From Hydractinia symbiolongicarpus (Eukaryota; Cnidaria; Hydrozoa; Anthoathecata; Hydractiniidae): a stretch of DNA of 64,000 bases. The notes under the pieces are model-generated. The model had not been told where the DNA came from. It saw nothing but the letters and a program-made list of their open reading frames with translations, and searched no databases. Shown here one piece after another: positions 1-13,000 of the stretch (position 1 is its first letter; each line of letters starts with the position of its first letter). Made by a program: the position numbers and the translations under genes. The stretch lies in contig NC_079876.1 of the NCBI RefSeq assembly GCF_029227915.1, forward strand, positions 188,001-252,000. The letters run 5' to 3'.

Positions 1-1640
1 ATTTTTGAAAACTACAAGTCTCATGCGTTTTAGTGGTGAAAAAATAATTTAAAAATTCGTTTGGGAAATGAGTTTACTCCCTGGGTATTTTCTTTGTATA
101 CTTTTGACTATACGGGCCGAGTCCGGGATTTACGGGAAATTGCGGGTTTTCGTTTGCCGGCGATTAAACTTCTTTTATTCAGCGTCTCATCAAAAATGAA
201 AACATTTTCAAAAACTTCAAGTCTCATGCGTTTTAGTGGTGAAAAAATAATTTAAAAAATCGTTCGGGAAATGAGTTTACACCCTGGGTACTTTCTTTGT
301 ACACTTTTGACTATAAGGCCCTAGTCTGGGATTTACGGGAAATCGCAGGTTTTCGTTTACCGGCGATTAAACTTCTTTTATTCAGCGTCTCATCAAAAAT
401 GAAAACATTTTTAAAAAGTACAAGTCTCATGCGTTTTAGTGGAGAAAAAATAATGCAAAAATTCGTTCGGGAAATAAGTTTACTCTCTGGGTACTTTCCT
501 TGTATACTTTTAACTATACGGGCCGAGTCCGGGATTTACGGGAAATCGCAGGTTTTCGTTTGCCGGCGATTAAACTTCTTATATTCTGCGTCTCATCAAA
601 ATTGAAAATATTTTTGAAAACTACAAGTCTCATGCGTTTTAGTGGTGAAAAAATAATTTAAAAAATCGTTCGGGAAATGAGTTTACACCCTGGGTACTTT
701 CTTTGTATACTTTTGACTATACGGGCCGAGTCCGGGATTTACGGGAAATCGCAGGTTTTCGTTTGCCGGCGATTAAACTTCTTTTAATCAGCGTCTCATC
801 AAAAATGAAAACATTTTTGAAAACTACAAGTCTGATGAGTTTTAGTGGTGAAAAAATAATTTAAAAATTCGTTCGGGAAATGAGTTTACTCACTGGGTAC
901 TTTCCTTGTATACTTTTGATTATACGGGCCGAGTCCGGGATTTACGGGAAATCGCGGGTTTTCGTTTGCCGGCGATTAAACATCTTTTATTCAGCGTCTC
1001 ATCAAAAATGAAAACATTTTTAAAAACTATAAGTCCCATGGTCTTTAGTGGTGAAATAATAATTTAAAAAATCGTTTGGGAAATGAGTTTACTCCGTGGG
1101 TACTTCCTTTGTATCCTTTTGACTATACGGGCCGAGTCCAGGATTTAGGGGAAATCGCAGGTTTTTATTTGCCGGCGATTAAACTTCTTTTATTCAGCGT
1201 CTCATTAAAAATGAAAACATTTTTGAAAACTACAAGTCTCATGCGTTTTAGTGGTGAATAAATAATTTAAAAATCGTTCGGGAAATGAGTTTACTCCCTG
1301 GGTACTTTCTTTGTATACTTTTGACTATACGGGCCAAGCCGGGATTTACGGGAAATCGCGGGTTTTCGTTTGCCGGCGATTAAACTTCTTTTATTCAGCG
1401 TCTCATCAAAAATGAAAACATTTTTAAAAACTACAAGTCTTATGCGTTTTAGTGGTGAAAAAATAATTTAAAAAATCGTTCTGGAAATGAGTTTACTCCC
1501 TGGGTACTTTCTTTGTATACTTTTGACTATACGGGCCGAGTCCGGGATTTACGGGAAATCGCAGGTTTTCGTTTGCCGGCGATAAAACTTCTTATATTCA
1601 GCGTCACATCAAAAATGAAAACATTTTTGAAAACTACAAG
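1..1640. repeat. Partial HOR copy '0' of superfamily I
   Basis: About eight monomers whose variant order matches part of copy A at about 6697-8560. Shared markers include the 'ggagaaaaaataatg' end (near 440 and 7139), 'ttctgcgtctcatcaaaatt' (586 and 7280), 'cttcttttaatcagcg' (about 779 and 7880), and the 'gtggtgaataaataattt' end followed by 'gccaagccgggattt' (1251 and 8354). The offset changes from 6696 to 7102, a difference of 406 bp, because copy A carries an extra dimer (near 7350-7760). Its left part lies outside the window, and it is more diverged from A than A is from B or C. Confidence 0.8.
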
Positions 1641-3084
1641 TCTCATGCGTTTTAGTGGTGAAAAAAAAAATTTAAAAAATCGTTCGGGAAATGAGTTTAC
1701 TCCCTGGGTACTTTCTTTGTATACATTGGACTATACGGGCCAAGCCCCGGATTTACGGGAAATCGCGGGTTTTCGTTTGCCGTTGATTAAACTTCTTTTA
1801 TTCAGCGTCTCATCAAAAATGAAAACATTTTTAAAAACTACAAGTCTTATGCGTTTTAGTGTTGAAAAAATAATTTAAAAAATCGTTCTGGAAATGAGTT
1901 TACTCCCTGGGTACTTTCTTTGTATACATTCGACTATACGGGCCAAGCCCGGGATTTACGGGAAATCGCGGGTTTTCGTTTGCCGGCGATTAAACTTCTT
2001 TTATTCAGCGTCTCATCAAAAATGAAAACATTTTTAAAAACTACAAGTCTTATGCGTTTTAGTGTTGAAAAAATAATTTAAAAAATCGTTCTGGAAATGA
2101 GTTTACTCCCTGGGTACTTTCTTTGTATACATTCGACTATACGGGCCAAGCCCGGGATTTACGGGAAATCGCGGGTTTTCGTTTGCCGGTGATTAAACCT
2201 CTTTCATTAAGCGTCTCATCAAAAATGAAAACATTTTTGAAAACTATAAGTCTCATGGGCTTTAGTGGTGAAATAATAATTTAAAAAATCGTTTGGGAAA
2301 TGAGTTTACTCCCTGGGTACTTTCTTTGTATACTTTTGACTGTACGGGCCGAGTCCGGGATTTACGGGAAATCGCAGGTTTTCGTCTGCCGGCGATTAAA
2401 CTTCTTTTTTTCAGCGTCTCATCAAAAATGAAAACATTTTTAAAAACTACAAGTCTTATGCGTTTTAGTGTTGAAAAAATAATTTAAAAAATCGTTCTGG
2501 AAATGAGTTTACTCCCTGGGTACTTTCTTTGTATACATTCGACTATACGGGCCAAGCCCGGGATTTACGGGAAATCGCGGGTTTTCGTTTGCCGGTGATT
2601 AAACCTCTTTCATTAAGCGTCTCATTAAAAATGAAAACATTTTTGAAAACTACAAGTCTCATGCGTTTTAGTGGTGAAAAAAAAATTTAAAAAATCGTTC
2701 GGGAAATGAGTTTACTCCCTGGGTACTTTCTTTGTATACTTTTGACTATACGGGCCGAGTCCGGGATTTACGGGAAATCGCAAGTTTTCGTTTGCCGGCG
2801 ATTAAACTTCTTATATTCAGCGTCACATCAAAAATGAAAACATTTTTGAAAACTACAAGTCTCATGCGTTTTAGTGGTGAAAAAATAATTTAAAAAATCG
2901 TTCGGGAAATGCGTTTACACCCTGGGTACTTTCTTTGTATACTTTTGACTATACGGGCCGAGTCCGGGATTTACGGGAAATCGCAGGTTTTCGTTTGCCG
3001 GCGATTAAACTTCTTTTATTCAGCGTCTCATCAAAAATGAAAACATTTTTGAAAACTACAAGTCTCATGCGTTTTAGTGGTGAA
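1641..3084. repeat. Mixed family-1/family-2 monomers with local single-monomer copies
   Basis: Seven monomers alternate between the two families. Three share the 'agtgttgaaaaaataat' end followed by 'tcgttctgg' (about 1858, 2061 and 2467). The monomers starting at 1894 and 2097 are near-copies 203 bp apart that differ mainly at 'ggcgattaaacttc' versus 'ggtgattaaacctc', so the first is a family-2/family-1 hybrid. No gene or non-satellite sequence is seen. Confidence 0.8.
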
Positions 3085-4300
3085 AAAATAATTTAAAAAT
3101 TCGTTTGGGAAATGAGTTTACTCCCTGGGTACTCTCTTTGTATACTTTTGACTATACGGGCCGAGTCCGGGATTTACGGGAAATCGCGGGTTTTCGTTTG
3201 CCGGCGATTAAACTTCTTTTATTCAGCGTCTCATCAAAAATGAAAACATTTTCAAAAACTACAAGTCTCATGCGTTTTAGTGGTGAAAAAAAAATTTGAA
3301 AAATCGTTCGGGAAATGAGTTTACTCCCTGGGTACTTTCTTTGTATACATTTGACTATACGGGCCAAGCCCCGGATTTACGGAAAACGCGGGATTTCGTT
3401 TGCCGGCGATTAAACCTCTTTCATTAAGCGTCTCATCAAAAAGGAAAAGATTTTTGAAAACTACAAGTCTCATGCGTTTTAGTGGTGGAAAAATAATTTA
3501 AAAAATCGTTCGGGAAAAGAGTTTACTTCCTGGGTACTTTCTTTGTATACTTTTGACTATACGGGCCGAGTCCGGGATTTACGGGAAATCGCAGGTTTTC
3601 GTTTGCCGGCGATTAAACGTTTTATATTCAGCGTCACATCAAAAATGAAAACATTTTTGAAAACTACAAGTCTCATGCGTTTTAGTGGTGAAAAAATAAT
3701 TTAAAAATTCGTTTAGGAAATGAGTTTACTCCCTGGGTACTCTCTTTGTATACTTTTGACTATACGGGCCGAGTCCGGGATTTACGGGAAATCGCGGGTT
3801 TTCGTTTGCCGGCGATTAAACTTCTTTTATTCAGCGTCTCATCAAAAATGAAAACATTTTCAAAAACTACAAGTCTCATGCGTTTTAGTGGTGAAAAAAA
3901 AATTTGAAAAATCGTTCGGGAAATGAGTTTACTCCCTGGGTACTTTCTTTGTATACATTTGACTATACGGGCCAAGCCCCGGATTTACGGAAAACGCGGG
4001 ATTTCGTTTGCCGGCGATTAAACCTCTTTCATTAAGCGTCTCATCAAAAAGGAAAAGATTTTTGAAAACTACAAGTCTCATGCGTTTTAGTGGTGGAAAA
4101 ATAATTTAAAAAATCGTTCGGGAAAAGAGTTTACTTCCTGGGTACTTTCTTTGTATACTTTTGACTATACGGGCCGAGTCCGGGATTTACGGGAAATCGC
4201 AGGTTTTCGTTTGCCGGCGATTAAACTTTTTATATTCAGCGTCACATCAAAAATGAAAACATTTTTGAAAACTACAAGTCTCATGCGTTTTAGTGGTGAA
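3085..4300. repeat. Tandem trimer duplication (2 x 608 bp)
   Basis: Two adjacent three-monomer blocks, about 3085-3692 and 3693-4300, are almost identical at an offset of 608 bp (3 x 203 - 1). Both carry 'gggtactctctttg', the short 'aagccccggatttacgg' core, 'catcaaaaaggaaaagattt' (loss of the usual 'atgaaaac') and 'gggaaaagagtttacttcc'. One visible difference is 'aaacgttttatatt' at 3615 versus 'aaactttttatatt' at 4223. This looks like a recent unequal exchange. Confidence 0.88.
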
Positions 4301-6100
4301 AAAATAATTTAAAAAATCGTTCGGGAAATGCGTTTACACCCTAGGTACTTTCTTTGTATACTTTTGACTATACGGGCCGAGTCCGGGATTTACGGGAAAT
4401 CGCAGGTTTTCGTTTGCCGGCGATTAAACTTCTTTTATTCAGCGTCTCATCAAAAATGAAAACATTTTTGAAAACTACAAGTCTCATGCGTTTTAGTGGT
4501 GAAAAAATAATTTAAAAATTCGTTTGGGAAATGAGTTTACTCCCTGGGTACTCTCTTTGTATACTTTTGACTATACGGGCCGAGTCCGGGATTTACGGGA
4601 TATGGCGGGTTTTCGTTTGCCGGCGATTAAACTTCTTTTATTCAGCGTCTCATCAAAAATGAAAACATTTTCAAAAACTACAAGTCTCATGCGTTTTAGT
4701 GGTGAAAAAATAATTTAAAAAATCGTTCGGGAAATGCGTTTACACCCTGGGTACTTTCTTTGTATACTTTTGACTATACGGGCCGAGTCCGGGATTTACG
4801 GGAAATCGCAGGTTTTCGTTTGCCGGCGATTAAACTTCTTTTATTCAGCGTCTCATCAAAAATGAAAACATTTTTGAAAACTACTAGTCTGATGCGTTTT
4901 AGTGGTGAAAAAATAATTTAAAAATTCGTTCGGGAAATGAGTTTACTCACTGGGTACTTTCCTTGTATACTTTTGACTATACGGGCCGAGTCCAGGATTT
5001 ACGGGAAATCGCAGGTTTTCGTTTGCCGGCGATTAAACATCTTTTATTCAGCGTCTTATCAAAAATGAAAACATTTTTGAAAACTACAAGTCTCATGCGT
5101 TTTAGTGGTGGAAAAATAATTTAAAAAATCGTTCGGGAAAAGAGTTTACTTCCTGGGTACTTTCTTTGTATACTTTTGACTATACGGGCCGAGTCCAGGG
5201 ATTTACGGGAAATCGCAGGTTTTCGTTTGCCGGCGATTAAACTTTTTATATTCAGCGTCACATCAAAAATGAAAACATTTTTGAAAACTACAAGTCTCAT
5301 GCGTTTTAGTGGTGAAAAAATAATTTAAAAAATCGTTCGGGAAGTGCGTTTACACCCTAGGTACTTTCTTTGTATACTTTTGACTATACGGGCCGAGTCC
5401 GGGATTTACGGGAAATCGCAGGTTTTCGTTTGCCGGCGATTAAACTTCTTTTATCCAGCGTCTCATCAAAAATGAAAACATTTTTGAAAACTACAAGTCT
5501 CATGCGTTTTAGTGGTGAAAAAATAATTTAAAAATTCGTTTGGGAAATGAGTTTACTCCCTGGGTACTCTCTTTGTATACTTTTGACTATACGGGCCGAG
5601 TCCGGGATTTACGGGAAATGGCGGGTTTTCGTTTGCCGGCGATTAAACTTCTTTTATTCAGCGTCTCATCAAAAATGAAAACATTTTCAAAAACTACAAG
5701 TCTCATGCGTTTTAGTGGTGAAAAAATAATTTAAAAAATCGTTCGGGAAATGCGTTTACACCCTGGGTACTTTCTTTGTATACTTTTGACTATACGGGCC
5801 GAGTCCGGGATTTACGGGAAATCTCAGGTTTTCGTTTGCCGGCGATTAAACTTTTTATATTCAGCGTCACATCAAAAATGAAAACATTTTTGAAAACTAC
5901 AAGTCTCATGCGTTTTAGTGGTGAAAAAATAATTTAAAAAATCGTTCGGGAAATGCGTTTACACCCTGTGTACTTTCTTTGTATACTTTTGACTATACGG
6001 GCCGAGTCCGGGATTTACGGGAAATCGCAGGTTTTCGTTTGCCGGCGAGTAAACTTCTTTTATTCAGCGTCTCATCAAAAATGAAAACATTTTTGAAAAC
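4070..6100. repeat. Pentamer duplication (offset 1015-1016 bp)
   Basis: The block from about 4070 recurs from about 5085. Markers are 'gggaaaagagtttacttcc' (about 4121 and 5136), the 'accctaggtac' variant (about 4339 and 5355) and 'gggtactctctttg' (4546 and 5562). The offset grows by one base because of an extra G in 'gagtccagggatttac' near 5196. The second copy then gains a monomer: 'ctactagtctgatgcg' lies at 4881 and 6100, an offset of 1219. The second copy forms the beginning of HOR copy A. Confidence 0.82.
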
Positions 6101-9100
6101 TACTAGTCTGATGCGTTTTAGTGGTGAAAAAATAATTTAAAAATTCGTTCGGGAAATGAGTTTACTCACTGGGTACTTTCCTTGTATACTTTTGACTATA
6201 CGGGCCGAGTCCAGGATTTACGGGAAATCGCAGGTTTTCGTTTGCCGGCGATTAAACATCTTTTATTCAGCGTCTTATCAAAAATGAAAACATTTTTTAA
6301 AACTACAAGTGCCATGGGCTTTAGTGGTGAAATAATAATTTAAAAAATCGTTTGGGAAATGAGTTTACTCCGTGGGTACTTTCTTTGTACACTTTTGACT
6401 ATACGGGCCGAGTCCAGGATTTACGGGAAATCGCAGGTTTTCGTTTGCCGGCGATTAAACTTCTTATATTCAGCGTCACATCAAAAATGAAAACATTTTT
6501 GAAAACTACAAGTCTCATGCGTTTCAGTGGTGAAAAAATAATTTAAAAAATCGTTCGAGAAATGAGTTTACACCCTGGGTACTTTCTTTGTATACTTTTG
6601 ACTATACGGGCCGAGTCCGGGATTTACGGGAAATCGCAGGTTTTCGTTGGCGGCGATTAAACTTCTTTTATTCAGCGTCTCATCAAAAATGAAAACATTT
6701 TTGAAAACTACAAGTCTCATGCGTTTTAGTGGTGAAAAAATAATTTAAAAATTCGTTTGGGAAATGAGTTTACTCCCTGGGTACTTTCTTTGTATACTTT
6801 TGACTATACGGGCCGAGTCCGGGATTTACGGGAAATCGCGGGTTTTCGTTTGCCGGCGATTAAACTTCTTTTATTTAGCGTCTCATCAAAAATGAAAACA
6901 TTTTCAAAAACTACAAGTCTCATGCGTTTTAGTCTTGAAAAAATAATTTAAAAAATCGTTCGGGAAATGAGTTTACACCCTGGGTACTTTCTTTGTACAC
7001 TTTTGACTATAAGGGCCGAGTCTGGGATTTACGGGAAATCGCAGGTTTTCGTTTACCGGCGATTAAACTTCTTTTATTCAGCGTCTCATCAAAAATGAAA
7101 ACATTTTTAAAAACTACAAGTCTCATGCGTTTTAGTGGAGAAAAAATAATGTAAAAATTCGTTTGGGAAATAAGTTTACTCTCTGGGTACTTTCCTTGTA
7201 TACTTTTGACTATACGGGCCTAGTCCGGGATTTACGGGAAATCGCAGGTTTTCGTTTGCCGGCGATTAAACTTCTTATATTCTGCGTCTCATCAAAATTG
7301 AAAACATTTTTGAAAACTACAAGTCTCATGCGTTTTAGTGGTGAAAAAATAATTTAAAAAATCGTTCGGGAAATGAGTTTACACCCTGGGTACTTTCTTT
7401 GTATACTTTTGACTATACGGGCCGAGTCCGGGATTTACGGGAAATCGCAGGTTTTCGTTTACCGGCGATTAAACTTCTTTTATTCAGCGTCTCATCAAAA
7501 ATGAAAACATTTTTAAAAACTACAAGTCTCATGCGTTTTAGTGGAGAAAAAATAATGTAAAAATTCGTTCGGGAAATAAGTTTACTCTCTGGGTACTTTC
7601 CTTGTATACTTTTGACTATACGGGCCGAGTCCGGGATTTACGGGAAATCGCAGGTTTTCGTTTGCCGGCGATTAAACTTCTTATATTCTGTGTCTCATCA
7701 AAATTGAAAACATTTTTGAAAACTACAAGTCTCATGCGTTTTAGTGGTGAAAAAATAATTTAAAAAATCGTTCGGGAAATGAGTTTACACCCTGGGTACT
7801 TTCTTTGTATACTTTTGACTATACGGGCCGAGTCCGGGATTTACGGGAAATCACAGGTTTTTGTTTGCCGGCGATTAAACTTCTTTTAATCAGCGTCTCA
7901 TCAAAAATGAAAACATTTTTGAAAACTACAAGTCTGATGCGTTTTAGTGGTGAAAAAATAATTTAAAAATTCGTTCGGGAAATGAGTTTACTCACTGGGT
8001 ACTTTCCTTGTATACTTTTGATTATACGGGCCGAGTCCGGGATTTACGGGAAATCGCGGCTTTTCGTTTGCCGGCGATTAAACATCTTTTATTCAGCGTC
8101 TCATCAAAAATGAAAACATTTTTAAAAACTATAAGTCCCATGGGCTTTAGTGGTGAAATAATAATTTAAAAAATCGTTTGGAAAATGAGTTTACTCCGTG
8201 GGTACTTTCTTTGTATACTTTTGACTATACGGGCCGAGGCCAGGATTTACTGGAAATCGCAGGTTTTCATTTGCCGGCGATTAAACTTCTTTTATTCAGC
8301 GTCTCATTAAAAATGAAAACATTTTTGAAAACTACAAGTCTCATGCGTTTTAGTGGTGAATAAATAATTTAAAAAATCGTTCGGGAAATGAGTTTACTCC
8401 CTGGGTACTTTCTTTGTAAACTTTTGACTATACGGGCCAAGCCGGGATTTACGGGAAATCGCGGGTTTTCGTTTGCCGGCGATTAAACTTCTTTTATTCA
8501 GCGTCTCATCAAAAATGAAAACATTTTTAAAAACTACAAGTCTTATGCGTTTTAGTGGTGAAAAAATAATTTAAAAAATCGTTCTGGAAATGAGTTTACT
8601 CCCTGGGTACTTTCTTTGTATACATTCAACTATACGGGCCAAGCCCGGGATTTACGGGAAATCGCGGGTTTTCGTTTGCCGGTGATTAAACTTCTTATAT
8701 TCAGCGTCACATCAAAAATGAAAACATTTTTGAAAACTGCAAGTCTCATGCGTTCAGTGGTGAAAAAATAATTTAAAAAATCGTTCGAGAAATGAGTTTA
8801 CACCCTGGGTACTTTCTTTGTATACTTTTGACTATACGGGCCGAGTCCGGGATTTACGGGAAATCGCAGGTTTTCGTTTGCTGGCGATTAAACTTCTTTT
8901 ATTCAGCGTCTCATCAAAAATGAAAACATTTTTGAAAACTACAAGTCTCATGCGTTTTAGTGGTGAAAAAATAATTTAAAAATTCGTTCGGGAAATGAGT
9001 TTACTCACAGGGTACTTTCTTTGTATACATTCGACTATACGGGCCAAGCCCGGGATTTACGGGAAATCGCGGGTTTTCGTTTGCCGGCGATTAAACCTCT

Positions 9101-10084
9101 TTCATTAAGCGTCTCAACAAAAATGAAAACATTTTTAAAAACTACAAGTCTCATGCGTTTTAGTGGTGAAAAAAAATTTAAAAAATCGTTCGGGAAATGA
9201 GTTTACTCCCTGGGTACTTTCTTTGTATACATTCGACTATACGGGCCAAGCCCCGGGTTTACGGGAAAACGCGGGATTTCGTTTTTGCCGGCGATTAAAC
9301 CTCTTTCATTAAGCGTCTCATCAAAAATGAAAACATTTTTGAAAACTGCAAGTCTCATGCGTTTTAGTGTTGAAAAAATAATTTAAAAAATCGTTCTGGA
9401 AATGAGTTTACTCCCTGGGTACTTTCTTTGTATACATTCGACTATACGGGCCAAGCCCGGGATTTACGGGAAATCGCGGGTTTTCGTTTGCCGGTGATTA
9501 AACCTCTTTCATTAAGCGTCTCATCAAAAATGAAAACATTTTTGAAAACTATAAGTCTCATGCGTTATAGTGGTGAAAAAAAAATTTAAAAAATCGTTCG
9601 GGAAATGAGTTTACTCTCTGGGTACTTTCCTTGTATACTTTTGACTATACGGGCCAAGCCCCGGATTTACGGAAAACGCGGGATTTCGTTTGCTGGCGAT
9701 TAAACCTCTTTCATTAAGCGTCTCATCAAAAAGGAAAAATTTTTTGAAAACTACAAGTCTCATGCGTTTTAGTGGTGGAAAAATAATTTAAAAAATCGTT
9801 CGGGAAAAGAGTTTACTCCCTGGGTACTTTCTTTGTATACTTTTGACTATACGGGCCGAGTCCGGGATTTACGGGAAATCGCAGGTTTTCGTTTGCCGGC
9901 GATTAAACTTCTTATATTCAGCGTCACATCAAAAATGAAAATATTTTTGAAAACTACAAGTCTCATGCGTTTTAGTGGTGAAAAAATAATTTAAAAAATC
10001 GTTCGAGAAATGAGTTTACACCCTGGGTACTTTCTTTGTATACTTTTGACTATACGGCCCTAGTCCGGGATTTACGGGAAATCG
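5215..10084. repeat. HOR copy A, superfamily I (24 monomers, ~4.87 kb)
   Basis: First of three long, near-identical HOR copies. The marker order includes 'gaagtgcgtttacacccta' (5341), 'gggtactctctttg' (5562), 'accctgtgtac' (about 5963), 'ctactagtctgatgcg' (6100), 'aagtgccatgggc' (6308), 'agtcttgaaaaa' (6930), two 'ggagaaaaaataatg' monomers (7136 and 7542), 'tggtgaataaataat', 'gccaagccgggattt', a fused 'ggtgattaaacttctta' monomer (8691), 'gaaaactgcaag' (about 8734) and 'acggccctag' (10054). Copy B follows at an offset of 4869 bp. A private 2 bp insertion ('tttcgtttttgcc', about 9280) is absent from C. Confidence 0.9.
6764..6966 (+). repeat. Exemplar family-1 monomer (203 bp)
   Basis: This is a full-length example of the commoner family. 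Numbering from ATG=1, landmarks are GTATAC at 29-34, CGGG at 46, 57 and 66 (and 76 when the core reads 'cgcggg'), GCCGGC at 89-94, 'cttctttta' at about 102, 'tcatcaaaaatg' at 119, 'catgcg' at 158, an A6 tract at 175, 'taattta' at 181, a second A-run at 187-192 and 'tcgttcggg' or 'tcgtttggg' at 193-201. The family-1 diagnostic sites are 'ttttgactata', 'gccgagtccggg' and 'ttcttttatt'. Length 203 is 3n+2, so no reading frame continues from one copy into the next. Confidence 0.95.
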
Positions 10085-13000
10085 CAGGTTTTCGTTTGCC
10101 GGCGATTAAACTTTTTATATTCAGCGTCACATCAAAAATGAAAACATTTTTGAAAACTACAAGTCTCATGCGTTTTAGTGGTGAAAAAATAATTTAAAAA
10201 ATCGTTCGGGAAGTGCGTTTACACCCTAGGTACTTTCTTTGTATACTTTTGACTATACGGGCCGAGTCCGGGATTTACGGGAAATCGCAGGTTTTCGTTT
10301 GCCGGCGATTAAACTTCTTTTATCCAGCGTCTCATCAAAAATGAAAACATTTTTGAAAACTACAAGTCTCATGCGTTTTAGTGGTGAAAAAATAATTTAA
10401 AAATTCGTTTGGGAAATGAGTTTACTCCCTGGGTACTCTCTTTGTATACTTTTGACTATACGGGCCGAGTCCGGGATTTACGGGAAATGGCGGGTTTTCG
10501 TTTGCCGGCGATTAAACTTCTTTTATTCAGCGTCTCATCAAAAATGAAAACATTTTCAAAAACTACAAGTCTCATGCGTTTTAGTGGTGAAAAAATAATT
10601 TAAAAAATCGTTCGGGAAATGCGTTTACACCCTGGGTACTTTCTTTGTATACTTTTGACTATACGGGCCGAGTCCGGGATTTACGGGAAATCTCAGGTTT
10701 TCGTTTGCCGGCGATTAAACTTTTTATATTCAGCGTCACATCAAAAATGAAAACATTTTTGAAAACTACAAGTCTCATGCGTTTTAGTGGTGAAAAAATA
10801 ATTTAAAAAATCGTTCGGGAAATGCGTTTACACCCTGTGTACTTTCTTTGTATACTTTTGACTATACGGGCCGAGTCCGGGATTTACGGGAAATCGCAGG
10901 TTTTCGTTTGCCGGCGAGTAAACTTCTTTTATTCAGCGTCTCATCAAAAATGAAAACATTTTTGAAAACTACTAGTCTGATGCGTTTTAGTGGTGAAAAA
11001 ATAATTTAAAAATTCGTTCGGGAAATGAGTTTACTCACTGGGTACTTTCCTTGTATACTTTTGACTATACGGGCCGAGTCCAGGATTTACGGGAAATCGC
11101 AGGTTTTCGTTTGCCGGCGATTAAACATCTTTTATTCAGCGTCTTATCAAAAATGAAAACATTTTTTAAAACTACAAGTGCCATGGGCTTTAGTGGTGAA
11201 ATAATAATTTAAAAAATCGTTTGGGAAATGAGTTTACTCCGTGGGTACTTTCTTTGTACACTTTTGACTATACGGGCCGAGTCCAGGATTTACGGGAAAT
11301 CGCAGGTTTTCGTTTGCCGGCGATTAAACTTCTTATATTCAGCGTCACATCAAAAATGAAAACATTTTTGAAAACTACAAGTCTCATGCGTTTCAGTGGT
11401 GAAAAAATAATTTAAAAAATCGTTCGAGAAATGAGTTTACACCCTGGGTACTTTCTTTGTATACTTTTGACTATACGGGCCGAGTCCGGGATTTACGGGA
11501 AATCGCAGGTTTTCGTTGGCGGCGATTAAACTTCTTTTATTCAGCGTCTCATCAAAAATGAAAACATTTTTGAAAACTACAAGTCTCATGCGTTTTAGTG
11601 GTGAAAAAATAATTTAAAAATTCGTTTGGGAAATGAGTTTACTCCCTGGGTACTTTCTTTGTATACTTTTGACTATACGGGCCGAGTCCGGGATTTACGG
11701 GAAATCGCGGGTTTTCGTTTGCCGGCGATTAAACTTCTTTTATTTAGCGTCTCATCAAAAATGAAAACATTTTCAAAAACTACAAGTCTCATGCGTTTTA
11801 GTCTTGAAAAAATAATTTAAAAAATCGTTCGGGAAATGAGTTTACACCCTGGGTACTTTCTTTGTACACTTTTGACTATAAGGGCCGAGTCTGGGATTTA
11901 CGGGAAATCGCAGGTTTTCGTTTACCGGCGATTAAACTTCTTTTATTCAGCGTCTCATCAAAAATGAAAACATTTTTAAAAACTACAAGTCTCATGCGTT
12001 TTAGTGGAGAAAAAATAATGTAAAAATTCGTTTGGGAAATAAGTTTACTCTCTGGGTACTTTCCTTGTATACTTTTGACTATACGGGCCTAGTCCGGGAT
12101 TTACGGGAAATCGCAGGTTTTCGTTTGCCGGCGATTAAACTTCTTATATTCTGCGTCTCATCAAAATTGAAAACATTTTTGAAAACTACAAGTCTCATGC
12201 GTTTTAGTGGTGAAAAAATAATTTAAAAAATCGTTCGGGAAATGAGTTTACACCCTGGGTACTTTCTTTGTATACTTTTGACTATACGGGCCGAGTCCGG
12301 GATTTACGGGAAATCGCAGGTATTCGTTTACCGGCGATTAAACTTCTTTTATTCAGCGTCTCATCAAAAATGAAAACATTTTTAAAAACTACAAGTCTCA
12401 TGCGTTTTAGTGGAGAAAAAATAATGTAAAAATTCGTTCGGGAAATAAGTTTACTCTCTGGGTACTTTCCTTGTATACTTTTGACTATACGGGCCGAGTC
12501 CGGGATTTACGGGAAATCGCAGGTTTTCGTTTGCCGGCGATTAAACTTCTTATATTCTGTGTCTCATCAAAATTGAAAACATTTTTGAAAACTACAAGTC
12601 TCATGCGTTTTAGTGGTGAAAAAATAATTTAAAAAATCGTTCGGGAAATGAGTTTACACCCTGGGTACTTTCTTTGTATACTTTTGACTATACGGGCCGA
12701 GTCTGGGATTTACGGGAAATCACAGGTTTTTGTTTGCCGGCGATTAAACTTCTTTTAATCAGCGTCTCATCAAAAATGAAAACATTTTTGAAAACTACAA
12801 GTCTGATGCGTTTTAGTGGTGAAAAAATAATTTAAAAATTCGTTCGGGAAATGAGTTTACTCACTGGGTACTTTCCTTGTATACTTTTGATTATACGGGC
12901 CGAGTCCGGGATTTACGGGAAATCGCGGCTTTTCGTTTGCCGGCGATTAAACATCTTTTATTCAGCGTCTCATCAAAAATGAAAACATTTTTAAAAACTA

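Noticed and set aside
61-255. A recurring ~64-codon plus-strand open frame starting MGNEFTPWV in dozens of monomers
   Set aside because: It is the repeat read in one frame. It needs a TTG start that exists only in 'cgtttggg' monomers, stops within the monomer, and cannot continue because 203 is not a multiple of 3. Other frames and the reverse strand are equally open, and the variants show no visible preference for third codon positions. A formal dN/dS test across copies would settle it.
1513-1878. Longest open frames (102-121 codons, also near 44663, 58634 and 60055)
   Set aside because: They arise where 1-6 bp indels or start variants join frames of two neighbouring monomers. The encoded sequence is simply two monomers back to back.
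3152-3367. Reverse-strand open frames of 62-71 codons
   Set aside because: They are the antisense of the same satellite monomer, overlapping the plus-strand frames. Their presence in many copies reflects repetition, not selection.
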